Shown: piece after piece, positions 26,223 through 36,099 of the stretch
Numbering within the stretch: the stretch's first letter is position 1
Layout: the number at the start of each line of letters is the position of its first letter
Source: Herbivorax alkaliphila
Lineage (GTDB): Bacteria > Bacillota > Clostridia > Acetivibrionales > Acetivibrionaceae
Direction: 5' to 3'
Assembly: GCF_030848475.1 (NCBI RefSeq)
Contig: NZ_JAVDDS010000009.1
Location: forward strand, 42,353-106,352
DNA: 64,000 bases
Notes under the pieces: model-generated
The model's database searches: none
Told to the model about the DNA's origin: nothing
Seen by the model: only the letters and a program-made list of their open reading frames with translations
Made by a program: the position numbers and the translations under genes

Positions 26223-27863
26223 GTGGAAAGAAAAGAAACACCATTTAGAAACTTAGTAGATTTACTTTTAGGAAATACCAAAACCAAGAAAAAACTTTTA
26301 GACGCTAATAATACATCGGCAGACCTCTATTACTATGACGATTTATATTTACAGCCATGGAATTACAAACTGAAGGCTATGATAACAAAATCATTTATAA
26401 TAACTGTTTTAATTTACTTATTTATTATATCCATTCAGGCTCTAAGACTTTTACCTGTAGAGTATAGAGGGTTTCTTGCCATATTAGAAGTAGGACTTTC
26501 TATCTTTCTTTCATATCGATACTCTTATTTAGGAATGTCTCTATCTGCATCTACAAACGGCATTGCGGCTATATATTTTTTTAGATCTGCTTTTATGTTA
26601 TCTTCAGAAATTGTAAGTGATATTGAAAAAATTCCAGAAGATATGCTAGGTTTAGTTGAATTTGCTCCACCACTGCTTGTAAACCTTGCATTTATGAGAA
26701 TATCTCTTGTTATTGTATCTATTTTAGTTGCGTACATATCTTCTCAAAACAATAAGCATATATATAAACTAGAGAGAATAGCATTTATTGACAATCTTAC
26801 AGGAGTTTATAATCATAGGTATTTTCATACATTAGTCGAGGAAAAAATAAAACATGCAGATAGCACAAATAGTTCATTAGGTATGATAATGATTGATATT
26901 GATAATTTTAGAAAATATAATAACACTTACGGACGCAATGAAGGTGATGAGCTTTTGGCTAAAACTGCCTACGTATTGTTTAAGGAAACAAAAAAACAAG
27001 ATATTGTATGTAGATATGGAGGAGACGAATTTGCAATATTAATTTCTGATACTAACACAAATGATGTTTTATGGATAATTGAACGTATAAAAAAATCTTA
27101 TAAAGAAATGGTAAGAAAAGAAAAACTACCTGAAGATATAACACTTTCTATAGGATATTCAATATATCCTAATTTTGCAAGGAACATGGATGACTTGGTT
27201 ATGCAGGCAACTAGTGCTCTTTATCAAGCAAAAAACAAGGGTAGAAATAATGTACAATTATATAGAGATGTTTTTGAAGAAATAAAAGCCTTTTTTAATT
27301 CAGATGAAGACCAGCTATTTGCTGGAGTGAGAGTTCTTTTAGGCACAGTTTCTGCAAAAGACAAATATACTCTTAGACATTCAGAGAGGGTTATGGATTA
27401 TACTGAAAAGATAGGAAGGGAACTAGGGCTTTCTAAAAGCAGGCTTCGTGAATTAAAAATAGCTGCTTTATTACACGATATAGGAAAAGTTGAAATACCA
27501 GAAGCTATATTGAATAAATCTACACCGTTAACAAATTCAGAGCTTCTTCTTATGCGAAATCATCCAATTTACAGTGTTGATATTTTAGAACCCTTGTCAA
27601 GTATGGAATTGTTAATAGATACTATAAAACACCATCATGAAAGATATGATGGCAATGGTTATCCATCTAGAATTAAAGGAAATAAAATTCCCTTTGAGGC
27701 TAGAATTTTATGTGTTGCGGATGCATTTGATGCAATGTTATCGAATCGTCCATACAGAAAGGGAATGAATTTAGAGCAAGCTGTGAAAGAATTAAAAAAA
27801 GAATCAGGCTCTCAATTTGATCCTGATATTGTAGATGCCCTTTTGAGTGTTTTAAATATGTAA
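26223..27863 (+). CDS. Membrane-bound GGDEF plus HD-GYP cyclic-di-GMP protein
   Basis: A 546-residue signalling protein. The N-terminal ~180 residues hold about four to five transmembrane helices. A GGDEF diguanylate cyclase domain follows (~190-345) with intact RYGGDEFAIL (~266-270). The C-terminal domain (~370-545) is HD-GYP phosphodiesterase with LLHDIGKVEIP, HHHERYDGNGYPSRIKG and VADAFDAMLS. Both the synthetic and degrading signatures look intact, so one half probably dominates or responds to signals. GTG start at 26223 with AAGGGAA upstream. A family A element follows the stop. Confidence 0.93.
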   Translation: MERKETPFRNLVDLLLGNTKTKKKLLDANNTSADLYYYDDLYLQPWNYKLKAMITKSFIITVLIYLFIISIQALRLLPVEYRGFLAILEVGLSIFLSYRYSYLGMSLSASTNGIAAIYFFRSAFMLSSEIVSDIEKIPEDMLGLVEFAPPLLVNLAFMRISLVIVSILVAYISSQNNKHIYKLERIAFIDNLTGVYNHRYFHTLVEEKIKHADSTNSSLGMIMIDIDNFRKYNNTYGRNEGDELLAKTAYVLFKETKKQDIVCRYGGDEFAILISDTNTNDVLWIIERIKKSYKEMVRKEKLPEDITLSIGYSIYPNFARNMDDLVMQATSALYQAKNKGRNNVQLYRDVFEEIKAFFNSDEDQLFAGVRVLLGTVSAKDKYTLRHSERVMDYTEKIGRELGLSKSRLRELKIAALLHDIGKVEIPEAILNKSTPLTNSELLLMRNHPIYSVDILEPLSSMELLIDTIKHHHERYDGNGYPSRIKGNKIPFEARILCVADAFDAMLSNRPYRKGMNLEQAVKELKKESGSQFDPDIVDALLSVLNM

Positions 27864-27864
27864 A

Positions 27865-27926
27865 GTGAACTCGTTTAGCTAAAGCTAAACATGGCGACTT
27901 CAGGTGGAGTCTTAGAATAAGATTAA
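27865..27926 (+). repeat. Family A hairpin element, short (62 bp) copy
   Basis: GTGAACTCGTTTAGCTAAAG begins one base after the TAA stop. The perfect hairpin GTTTAGCTAAAGCTAAAC is present, and the right end is AGGTGGAGTCTTAGAATAAGATTAA. It is nearly identical to the copy at 20297. Confidence 0.85.
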
Positions 27927-28130
27927 CTACTTAAAATATGGTGAAATTATACTTTATATGATTGCAAATTTAATGAATTAGGGTATTGCATATGCTTTGA
28001 AAATCATGTAAAATGTAAATAGACTATTATTTAATCTTTTTCTATTCTTATGTTAATCAACATTAAGTTATTTAATTGGGGAGCAAAATACAATATGCAA
28101 TTTTATTATACCGCTTAAGGAGGATTTTGT

Positions 28131-29630
28131 ATGAGAAAAAAGCTTTCCCAGATATCTAAGGATTATAAGATTCTTATATTAGACGATGAAGAAGGTATAA
28201 TTAATTCAATAAAGGTAATGCTTAACCGAAACGGTTACTATTGTAAAGGCATTACAAATCCTCTAGAGGCTATTGAAGTAATGAAAGACGAAACCTTTGA
28301 TATGCTGATACTAGATTATATTATGACTCCAATAAATGGTGACCAAGTTGTTTCAAAGCTAAGAGAATTTAATAAGGATACTTATATATTAATGCTTACA
28401 GGTCATAAGGATTTAGCACCTCCTCTTGACACAATAAAAGCTCTTGATATTCAAGGCTACTGCGAAAAAAGCGACCGTTTTGACCAATTAATGCTTTTAA
28501 TTGAGTCTGGAATTAAATCAATTTCACAGATGCGGACAATTAAACATTTTAAAGATGGTTTAAATAAAATACTCAATACAGTACCTAAAATTTATCAACT
28601 ACAACCAATTAGTACTATATTAGAAGAAATCTTAAAAGGTCTTATGCCTTTAGTAAACAGCAAAAATGCCTTTATTTTAATTGATGACAGCAACGACAAT
28701 GAAGAAAAAATAATATTTAAAGGTGTGGGGTCATATGACATACCTACTAAGTCTTTAGTTGAAGTATTAAGCCCATACTTAATGGAACAAATAGGTCGCA
28801 GCAGGGAAGTAAATAAAGTTTTAACTTTAGAATCCGGCATTATTTTTCCTCTCTATAACGAATTCAACAAATCTATGGGAGTTATTTATATTGAAAGCAA
28901 TAACTTTAATGAAGGAAAAACATTAATTGAAATATATTCAAGGCAGGCAGCCTCGTCTATAAACAATGCTTTTTTACATTCACTTATAAATATGAAAAAG
29001 GAGGAATTAGACAAGACATATAAGGAATTGAAAAAAAGATATATGGATACAATTGAAGCATTAAGGCTTACCGTAGATGCAAAAGATTACTACACTAGAG
29101 GCCACTCTGACAGAGTTTCCTATCTTGCAATGAAATTGGGAACTGGTTTTAACTTATCACAAAAAGAAATTGAACTTCTTAAAATAGCAGGAATATTCCA
29201 TGACATAGGTAAAATTGGCACTGCTGATGATATTTTGTTTAAAACAAATAAATTAGAATATAATGAGTATGAAGAAATAAAGAAACACCCCTTAAAAGGT
29301 GCTTATATATTATCTGCAATATCAATGTTCCAAGATGTTGTACCACTTGTAAAATATCATCACGAAAGAGTTGATGGAAAAGGATATCCAGAAGGTCTAA
29401 AAGGTGATGATATTCCATTTTTAGCAAGAATATTAACTGTAGCAGATGCTTTTGATGCAATGACATCTGATAGAAAATATAGATCTAAATTAAATCTTGA
29501 AGAAACCCTCAATCAATTTAAAACTCACTCAGGCACTCAATTTGATCCTGATGTTGTAGATATGCTTTTTAAGATTTTAGATGATTATGAATCAATAGAA
29601 AAAGACTTGTCTAAAACATTTGAAGATTAA
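28131..29630 (+). CDS. Response regulator with HD-GYP phosphodiesterase output
   Basis: 499 residues. An N-terminal receiver domain (~14-130) has the phospho-acceptor Asp62 in LILDYIM, the acidic LDDEE and the TGH region. A GAF-like middle (~160-290) and a coiled-coil (KKEELDKTYKELKKRY) lead to an HD-GYP domain (~305-485) with FHDIGKIGTAD, YHHERVDGKGYPEGLKG and VADAFDAMTSDRKYRS. It should hydrolyse cyclic-di-GMP under phosphorelay control. The partner kinase is not adjacent. RBS AAGGAGG at 28118-28124. Confidence 0.93.
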   Translation: MRKKLSQISKDYKILILDDEEGIINSIKVMLNRNGYYCKGITNPLEAIEVMKDETFDMLILDYIMTPINGDQVVSKLREFNKDTYILMLTGHKDLAPPLDTIKALDIQGYCEKSDRFDQLMLLIESGIKSISQMRTIKHFKDGLNKILNTVPKIYQLQPISTILEEILKGLMPLVNSKNAFILIDDSNDNEEKIIFKGVGSYDIPTKSLVEVLSPYLMEQIGRSREVNKVLTLESGIIFPLYNEFNKSMGVIYIESNNFNEGKTLIEIYSRQAASSINNAFLHSLINMKKEELDKTYKELKKRYMDTIEALRLTVDAKDYYTRGHSDRVSYLAMKLGTGFNLSQKEIELLKIAGIFHDIGKIGTADDILFKTNKLEYNEYEEIKKHPLKGAYILSAISMFQDVVPLVKYHHERVDGKGYPEGLKGDDIPFLARILTVADAFDAMTSDRKYRSKLNLEETLNQFKTHSGTQFDPDVVDMLFKILDDYESIEKDLSKTFED

Positions 29631-29646
29631 AACATCCTAAAAAAAC

Positions 29647-29676
29647 TGGTGCTAACATTAGCATCAATTTTTTTTA
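29647..29676 (+). terminator. Terminator after the HD-GYP response regulator
   Basis: Hairpin GGTGCTAA CA TTAGCATC followed by AATTTTTTTTT, 17 bp after the stop. Confidence 0.75.
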
Positions 29677-29774
29677 TATTTTTATTAAATAATACTTAAA
29701 AAGTATGGTAAAATAACAATAGCATCGTAGATTTTTTTGATGAATATTTTATATATAAGAGGAGGCAGCAAATT

Positions 29775-31208
29775 ATGTCAAGCAATAAGAGTTATGGACA
29801 AAAACTTTCAGAAAAACTTTCTTATACTAATCACAATGCATGGAACAAAATCAGTGAGGAAGATGTAAAAAACACATTTTCATTTTGTGATGAATACAAA
29901 AGTTTTCTGGATAAATCAAAAACAGAAAGAGAATTCATTAATGAAACCCAAAAACTTATCTCCAAAAGTGGTTTTGTATCAATTGATGAAATAATTAATT
30001 CAAATCAAAAATTAAAAGAGGGCATGAAAGTCTATAAAATCAATAGAAATAAATCAATAATTTTAGCAACTATAGGATCTGAACCTCCTGAAATGGGATT
30101 TAACCTTTTAGGAGCTCACGTTGATTCACCCCGACTTGACCTTAAGCCTAATCCACTTTATGAATCAAGTAACATGGCTTTTTTACAAACTCATTATTAT
30201 GGCGGAATAAAAAAATATCAGTGGGTTACAATACCTCTGGCAATACATGGATTTGTAGTAAAAAAAGATGGCAGTGTTGTTGAAATTGAAATAGGTGAAG
30301 ATGAAAATGATGCTGTTTTTACCATTACAGATTTGTTACCTCATTTGGCTAAAAATCAAATGCAGAAAAAAATGATGGAGGGTATTAAAGGAGAAGATCT
30401 TAATATACTTTGTGGTTCCATCCCTTTTAATGATGAGAAGATTTCTAAAAAAGTAAAATTAAATATTTTAAATTTAATAAATGAAAAATATGGAATTGTA
30501 GAAGAAGACTTTCAAGCTGCAGAAATTCAGTTTGTTCCATCAAATAAGGCAAAGGATGTGGGTTTTGATAGAGGAATGTTAGGTGCATATGGTCAGGACG
30601 ACAGGGTGTGTGCCTATATTTCTTTAAAGGCACTTATGGATTTAAAAGATAATAAAAAAACTTCAGTATGTGTTTTGATGGATAAAGAAGAAATAGGCAG
30701 TATGGGAAATACAGGAGCCCAATCAGCATTCTTAGAAAATTTCATTGCAGATATTTGTTATTTGAGTTCTGATAAATATACAGACATTGTGACCAGACGA
30801 TGTATTTCAAATTCCAAAATGCTTTCAGCTGATGTAAATGCAGCATTTGATCCTACTTATGAAGCTGTTTATGATAAAATGAACACATCTTATGCTGGAA
30901 AGGGAGTTGTTCTTCAAAAATATACCGGTGCTCGCGGGAAAGCAGGTGCAAGTGATGCAAGTGCTGAGTTTATTGGAGGCATTCGAAAACTCTTTAACGA
31001 TAATCAAATTATATGGCAAACTGCTGAATTAGGTAAAGTAGACCATGGAGGAGGAGGAACAATTGCTCAGTTTATAGCCAATATGAATATGGATGTTATT
31101 GATTGTGGTGTAGCTGTACTTTCAATGCATTCACCTTTTGAAGTAACCAGTAAAGCAGATATTTATATGGCATATAAGGCATACAAGTTGTTTTTAGAAA
31201 AAATATAA
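29775..31208 (+). CDS. M18-family aminopeptidase
   Basis: A 477-residue dinuclear zinc aminopeptidase. Metal-site segments are visible in LLGAHVDSPRLDLKP, YGQDDRVCAY, LMDKEEIGSMGNTGA, MLSADVNAAFDPTY and VLSMHSPFEV. Members are cytosolic and remove N-terminal, often acidic or neutral, residues from peptides. Length is typical. RBS AGGAGG at 29759-29764. It is monocistronic. Confidence 0.94.
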   Translation: MSSNKSYGQKLSEKLSYTNHNAWNKISEEDVKNTFSFCDEYKSFLDKSKTEREFINETQKLISKSGFVSIDEIINSNQKLKEGMKVYKINRNKSIILATIGSEPPEMGFNLLGAHVDSPRLDLKPNPLYESSNMAFLQTHYYGGIKKYQWVTIPLAIHGFVVKKDGSVVEIEIGEDENDAVFTITDLLPHLAKNQMQKKMMEGIKGEDLNILCGSIPFNDEKISKKVKLNILNLINEKYGIVEEDFQAAEIQFVPSNKAKDVGFDRGMLGAYGQDDRVCAYISLKALMDLKDNKKTSVCVLMDKEEIGSMGNTGAQSAFLENFIADICYLSSDKYTDIVTRRCISNSKMLSADVNAAFDPTYEAVYDKMNTSYAGKGVVLQKYTGARGKAGASDASAEFIGGIRKLFNDNQIIWQTAELGKVDHGGGGTIAQFIANMNMDVIDCGVAVLSMHSPFEVTSKADIYMAYKAYKLFLEKI

Positions 31209-31267
31209 ATAAATCACTTTACTTATTACAAACAACTCATATAATGGAATTATATGGGACTTCTCTT

Positions 31268-31304
31268 TAAGAATTGGCAAGGGAATCCCCCTTGCCAATT
31301 CTTA
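31268..31304. terminator. Bidirectional terminator between aminopeptidase and LCP gene
   Basis: TAAGAATTGGCAAGG GAATCCC CCTTGCCAATTCTTA is a perfect 15-bp stem. It lies between convergent genes and touches the LCP stop codon. Confidence 0.75.
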
Positions 31305-32285
31305 TTACTCTTCAACTGGTTCTTCAACTGGTTCTTCAATTTCAACTGTTTCTATAACAAAATGTTCATCAACGATTTCCATAGTTTCCTTTCGGTCTAT
31401 TATAAAGTATGATAGTTCCTGTTCAACTGTTCTACCTGGCAAAACGAAAAAGTTAGCATTTTGGGCACTAATTTCATCTGCATTAATGGTCATTTTTAAA
31501 ACTTCACTCATACTAAGATTGGTCTCAACTCTATTAAAAATCACATCTAGTAACTCATTTATTCTTGTTATATAGTACATATTTGCCTTTTGTCTTATAA
31601 GCTCTTCTATAAAGCTCTGCTGAGCTTCAATTCTTTTTAAATCACTTCCATCATAATATTCATTTGACCTTCCACCTCTATACTGTCTAAATCTCATAAA
31701 CTTTTCTGCTTTTTCACCATCAAAATGCTGCTGTTCCCCTGCTTGTATATTTATAGTAAGATTTTGCAGTGGATCTCTATAATACATGTCTACAGGAACA
31801 TCATAAACCACGCCTCCAAGCACATCTATAATTTCCCTAAAAGCCGGAAGTCCTACATGAATATAATAGTCTATATCTGTTTGAAGAATTTCACTCAGTC
31901 TTTCTGTTGCAAATTCTCCACCACCATTTTGATAGATCTCATTTATTTTTGCTGTTCTATTATTTAATCTTATTTGTGCATCTCTAGGTATTGATAAAAC
32001 ATTAATCTGTGCTGTTTTAGGGTTGAAATTTACAACCATCATCGTATCAGTAAGACCTCCAGATTGTTCTCCACCTAAAAGTAAAACATTTATACTGTTC
32101 ATCTCTGTTGTCCTAAAAGGATCAAGCATTCTTTCTACTATTCCACCATCTCCTTGATTGTTAGTATCACTTTCAGAACCATAAACATCAGTTACATTAA
32201 TGTAAACAAGCATTAAAACACCAATGCAAAACATAAAAACCGATAAAACAGAACACACTATAAAATAAAATCTTCTAAAATTCAT
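31305..32285 (-). CDS. LytR-CpsA-Psr (LCP) family cell-wall glycopolymer transferase
   Basis: 326 residues. An N-terminal transmembrane helix (~7-30) anchors an extracytoplasmic LCP domain: NVLLLGGEQSGGLTDTMMVVNFNPKTAQINVLSIPRDAQI holds the conserved Asp/Arg residues, with IDYYIHVGLPAFREIIDVLGGV and EKAEKFMRFRQYRGG(R) downstream. LCP enzymes attach wall polymers to peptidoglycan. The C-terminus ends in short Glu/Val/Pro repeats (IEEPVEEPVEE). It is monocistronic. Confidence 0.9.
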   Translation of the reverse strand: MNFRRFYFIVCSVLSVFMFCIGVLMLVYINVTDVYGSESDTNNQGDGGIVERMLDPFRTTEMNSINVLLLGGEQSGGLTDTMMVVNFNPKTAQINVLSIPRDAQIRLNNRTAKINEIYQNGGGEFATERLSEILQTDIDYYIHVGLPAFREIIDVLGGVVYDVPVDMYYRDPLQNLTINIQAGEQQHFDGEKAEKFMRFRQYRGGRSNEYYDGSDLKRIEAQQSFIEELIRQKANMYYITRINELLDVIFNRVETNLSMSEVLKMTINADEISAQNANFFVLPGRTVEQELSYFIIDRKETMEIVDEHFVIETVEIEEPVEEPVEE

Positions 32286-32384
32286 AACCCATCTCCATAA
32301 ATATATTTTTTTTACTATATAAATTAATATAACTTATTTTTTTTAAAAATGCAAAGAAAAATAGTATAATTTACTAGTGTTTTT

Positions 32385-33347
32385 TTAATCCTCATCAAAA
32401 GTTATTTCTGACAATGGATTGCTATCAAGTGCATTTTTAAGCTGATCGCTGTCAACATGGGTGTATATCTCTGTAGTCGAAATACTTTCATGACCTAATA
32501 TTTCCTGTAGTGCCCTTATATCTACATTTCCGTACTTATACATAAGTGTAGCAGCAGTGTGGCGTAATTTGTGTACAGAATATCTTTCAGTATCAAGACC
32601 TGCAGCTTTTAAATATTTTTTTACAATATGTTGAACTGTCTTAGTGCTTATTCTCTGTTTTCGCTTACTTAAAAAAAGTGCATTTTTATCCTTTATATAA
32701 TCAGAAGGTCTTACTTTCAAATATGAATTTATGGCATTAATACAGGCTTTGTTAAGATATATTACCCTTTCTTTATCACCCTTTCCAATAATGGTTAATG
32801 TTTCATTTTTTATTTTGTTGATGTTAATACTTACAAGTTCTGAAAGTCTAAGACCACAGTTTAAAAAAAGTGTCATAATGGCATAATCCCTTTTACTATA
32901 TTCACCATCAATAACTTCTAAAAGCTTTTTACTTTCTTCAACATTTAAATATTTAGGAAGTCTTTTTAATATTTTGGGCGATTCAAGTTCGCTAGCAGGG
33001 TTATAGTCTAAAAGTTTAGCTTTGTTTGTTATATAATTGAAAAATGACTTTATGCTTGCAACTTTTCTAGCTCTTGAACTTGAATTGTTATCCCTTTCTC
33101 TGCTTAAAAAAGACATATACGCATATAGGTCACTTAAAGTAATTTTTTTTATTGTATCAATATCGATATCCGATATATCAATTTTATCAAAATCACATTT
33201 TTCTTGTACAAGATTTTTATGAATTTTCATAAATCGAAAAAAAAGTCTTAAGTCATAATAGTATTCATGAGCAGTATTTTTTGACTTTCCCTTAATTGTT
33301 TCCATATAACTTAAAAAATCTTTTATAGTATAAGGCATTTCACTCAT
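32385..33347 (-). CDS. Tyrosine recombinase of the XerC/XerD family
   Basis: 320 residues. The N-terminal SAM-like core-binding domain (~1-130) precedes a catalytic domain with all expected residues: Arg in NCGLRLSELVSI, Lys in GKGDKERVIYL, HKLRHTAATLMY (His, Arg), LGHESISTTEIYTHV (His, Tyr). It could be the chromosomal dimer-resolution recombinase or a Xer-like relative. No mobile-element genes flank it, which favours a housekeeping role. The start ATG 33347 follows CAGGAGA. Confidence 0.9.
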   Translation of the reverse strand: MSEMPYTIKDFLSYMETIKGKSKNTAHEYYYDLRLFFRFMKIHKNLVQEKCDFDKIDISDIDIDTIKKITLSDLYAYMSFLSRERDNNSSSRARKVASIKSFFNYITNKAKLLDYNPASELESPKILKRLPKYLNVEESKKLLEVIDGEYSKRDYAIMTLFLNCGLRLSELVSININKIKNETLTIIGKGDKERVIYLNKACINAINSYLKVRPSDYIKDKNALFLSKRKQRISTKTVQHIVKKYLKAAGLDTERYSVHKLRHTAATLMYKYGNVDIRALQEILGHESISTTEIYTHVDSDQLKNALDSNPLSEITFDED

Positions 33348-33538
33348 TTAGTTTCTCCTGTTAAAAATATTTTTAAAAGAACATCTCGTTATAATTATAC
33401 TAAATTTAATATAATTAATAAACATAAAAAATTCTTCTATGACAAACTATTTTTAAAAATTAATTTGAGATTTATTAATTTACGTGTATAATACTTTATA
33501 GATACATACTATGTGTTTTAATGATGAGGAGATTTTAT

Positions 33539-34051
33539 ATGGAAAATATTATCTTAATCGGAATGCCAAGTTCAGGAAAAACAACTATTGGAAAACCGCT
33601 TTCTAAAAAACTTAATATGGATTTTATTGATACAGACAAAATAATTTTAGATAACGAAAAAAAACCTCTCAAGGATATAGTAATTGAAGATGGTCTGGAT
33701 AATTTTTTAAAAATCCAGGAAGAAACGATATTAAATTTAACTATAAAAAACCATGTAATTTCAACAGGAGGGAGTGTTATCTATAATAAAAAGGGTATTG
33801 AGCATTTAAAAAAATACGGAATTATTTTTTATTTGAAATTGGATATAGATGAAATTGAAAATAGAATAACTACAAAAAGAAGATTTGCAAAAAACAAAGA
33901 ACAGAGTTTTTCTGATATATATAAGGAAAGAACTCCTCTTTATGAAAAATATGCAGATGCAATAATTAACTGTAACTTAAAAAGTGTGGATACGATTGTA
34001 AATGAAATTAGTAAAATTTATAAGAATAAAGTAGAAAGGAAGATGTTGTAG
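33539..34051 (+). CDS. aroK: Shikimate kinase
   Basis: About 170 residues. It phosphorylates shikimate in the aromatic pathway. Walker A is GMPSSGKTTIGKPL; DFIDTDKII is the shikimate-binding Asp region; STGGSVIYN matches the family STGGG segment with one change. The frame opens at 33521, but GAGGAG at 33525-33530 fits ATG 33539. It ends 1 bp before aroC, so the pair is one unit. Confidence 0.92.
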   Translation: MENIILIGMPSSGKTTIGKPLSKKLNMDFIDTDKIILDNEKKPLKDIVIEDGLDNFLKIQEETILNLTIKNHVISTGGSVIYNKKGIEHLKKYGIIFYLKLDIDEIENRITTKRRFAKNKEQSFSDIYKERTPLYEKYADAIINCNLKSVDTIVNEISKIYKNKVERKML

Positions 34052-34052
34052 C

Positions 34053-35234
34053 ATGGTAGGAAATGTATATGGTAGGATATTTAAAATAACTACTTGTGGA
34101 GAATCATATGCAGGAGGATTTCGTAAGAATCTTGATATTCCAAAAGAACTGTTTGGCGGCTTAATGACAATTGTTGACGGTGTTCCACCTGGAATTAAGC
34201 TAACACCAGAATTTGTTCAAAATGAGCTTGATAAGAGAAGACCCGGGGCAAGTAAACTTGATACTTCAAGAAAAGAAAAAGATAAGGTTTATATTTTTTC
34301 CGGTGTAATGGAAGATGATATTACAACAGGAGCTCCTGTTGGAATGATAATTCCAAATGGAGTAATAGAAGACAAGCACTTAAATAAACATAAAAGCTAC
34401 AAAGAATTAGTAAGACCTGGACAGGCTGGATATACATTTTTTAAAAAGTATGGTCAATTTGCAGACAACATAGGAGCTGGACGTGCTTCCGGCCGTGAAA
34501 CTGCAGCACGTGTGGCAGGAGGAGCTGTTGCAAAAGCTGTTTTAGATGATATAGGTATAGATGTAATTGCATTTACTACACAAATTCACGGAATTAAGGC
34601 AAAAGATGTAGACTATGAAACAGCTAAATTAAATTATAGAAAAAATGAAATTAATTGCCCTGATTTAAGCAAAAGTGGGGAAATGATAAAAGAACTTGAA
34701 AAAATAAAAGAACAGGGAGATTCTTGTGGAGGAGTAGTAGAGATAATTGCTAGAGGAGTGCCTGCAGGACTTGGAGAGCCAGCTTTTGACAAGCTACAAG
34801 CAACATTATCCCATGCCCTAATGTCTATTGCTGCTGTTAAGGGAATCGAGTTTGGTGATGGATTTGAACATGCAAGAATGAAAGGATCACAATCTAATGA
34901 CACACCTTATTATGATGAAGATATAGGGAGAATCAGATTTAAAACAAATAGAGCTGGTGGTATTCTTGGAGGAATATCTAATGGGGAAGACTTAAGAATC
35001 AGGCTTGCTGTAAAACCAACTCCTACCATTAATATAACTCAAGACACTGTTAACATGTATAAGTTAAAAAACATTAAAGAAAAATTTAATACAAGAAATG
35101 ATCCTTGTATATGTACAAGAATATATCCTGTATGTGAAGCCATGGTTAGAATAGCTCTTTTAGATGCTTTATTTATTGCTAAAGGCTATAGAGCACTTTC
35201 TCATAATATTGACGACAGGTGGGATGATTTATAA
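34053..35234 (+). CDS. aroC: Chorismate synthase
   Basis: 393 residues. It converts EPSP to chorismate using reduced FMN. Family signatures: GRIFKITTCGESYAGGF near the start (His of the usual GESH replaced by Tyr in this alignment position), RPGQAGYTFFKKYG, ASGRETAARVAGGAVAK and GGISNGEDLRIRLAVKPTPTI. The aromatic genes aroK-aroC here and aroH at 16.6 kb are separate units. Confidence 0.93.
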   Translation: MVGNVYGRIFKITTCGESYAGGFRKNLDIPKELFGGLMTIVDGVPPGIKLTPEFVQNELDKRRPGASKLDTSRKEKDKVYIFSGVMEDDITTGAPVGMIIPNGVIEDKHLNKHKSYKELVRPGQAGYTFFKKYGQFADNIGAGRASGRETAARVAGGAVAKAVLDDIGIDVIAFTTQIHGIKAKDVDYETAKLNYRKNEINCPDLSKSGEMIKELEKIKEQGDSCGGVVEIIARGVPAGLGEPAFDKLQATLSHALMSIAAVKGIEFGDGFEHARMKGSQSNDTPYYDEDIGRIRFKTNRAGGILGGISNGEDLRIRLAVKPTPTINITQDTVNMYKLKNIKEKFNTRNDPCICTRIYPVCEAMVRIALLDALFIAKGYRALSHNIDDRWDDL

Positions 35235-35263
35235 GTCTTTTACTTTTTATAAAATTTTAATCT

Positions 35264-35306
35264 AGAAAAGCCTTTGCCCATTACAAGGCAAAGGCTTTGT
35301 TTTTTC
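35264..35306 (+). terminator. Terminator after aroC
   Basis: AAAAGCCTTTGCC CATTACA AGGCAAAGGCTTT followed by GTTTTTTC forms a strong intrinsic terminator. Confidence 0.85.
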
Positions 35307-35362
35307 ATTATAAGCAACATGCACCTATCTTTTGTATTAATTTTTAGAGTTCACTCACTTTT

Positions 35363-36019
35363 CTAATTCATTATTGATTTCGCCATCATTTTTCTATTAT
35401 ATAGATTGAAATCATATTTTAATCTATTCATAGCACTTTCTTGGTCTAGTTTTAAAAATTGAAGGCAACTTTCAATTTTTTCTACAAATTCCTCTTCAAC
35501 TGAATCAAAAACTAAACCGTATTCAAATCCTAATTTTCCTGATTTCTTCCACATTATTTTTGCATCAAAATCAAGTTCTTTGTTTTCAACAATTGTCTGA
35601 ACATTTATTACATCACCTTTATTCTTTTCATGTTTAGAACAAATTGATAATCCATCCAGACTTAAATTTCTAATATAAGCAAAGGCTTTATCGTTTTTGC
35701 TTGTTATGTAAGCACTCAAAGATACTGGAAACCTTTGAGTTATCCTTTTGTTTGTAAGTGATTGAATATTTTTTATGCTAATAGCTATAGTGTTGTTGTT
35801 ATAATTTATACCTGTTATGGTAGACTCACAGATGTTAACTATGTCTTCATTTTCATAGCCTAAAACAACCGGGTCATCAGCAAAATAACTGTATATTAAA
35901 AAATCACGCTCAGGTCTGACTATGATGATGTCATCTTGAACACTGTTAATCAACCCCTTATTTATTTTTTTCCCTGAATAATGCTTTAGTGTAACGACTT
36001 CTCCAACTTTAAACTTCAA
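35363..36019 (-). CDS. PilZ-domain cyclic-di-GMP effector (YcgR-like)
   Basis: 218 residues. An N-terminal YcgR-type beta domain (~1-90, KVGEVVTLKHYSGKKINKG) precedes a PilZ domain (~92-210). The cyclic-di-GMP contacts RxxxR (RITQR) and NxSxxG (NLSLDGLS) are both present. YcgR-like proteins slow flagella or regulate surface behaviour when they bind the messenger. It adds a receptor to the two cyclic-di-GMP enzymes at 26-30 kb. The start MKFKVGE follows AGAGGGG. Confidence 0.9.
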   Translation of the reverse strand: MKFKVGEVVTLKHYSGKKINKGLINSVQDDIIIVRPERDFLIYSYFADDPVVLGYENEDIVNICESTITGINYNNNTIAISIKNIQSLTNKRITQRFPVSLSAYITSKNDKAFAYIRNLSLDGLSICSKHEKNKGDVINVQTIVENKELDFDAKIMWKKSGKLGFEYGLVFDSVEEEFVEKIESCLQFLKLDQESAMNRLKYDFNLYNRKMMAKSIMN

Positions 36020-36099
36020 CGTAAACCAACCCCTCTTAATTTAATATTTTGAAGGACATTACTACATAGTTTGTTAAAATATCAATAGTCAAAATATAA

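Noticed and set aside
27927..28130. Possible cyclic-di-GMP riboswitch in the leader of the HD-GYP regulator
   Set aside because: The characteristic GEMM conserved segments were not found; the leader is AT-rich without a matching structure.
32385..33347. Xer-type recombinase as integrase of a genomic island
   Set aside because: No attachment repeats, tRNA gene, excisionase or phage gene flanks it; neighbours are housekeeping genes.
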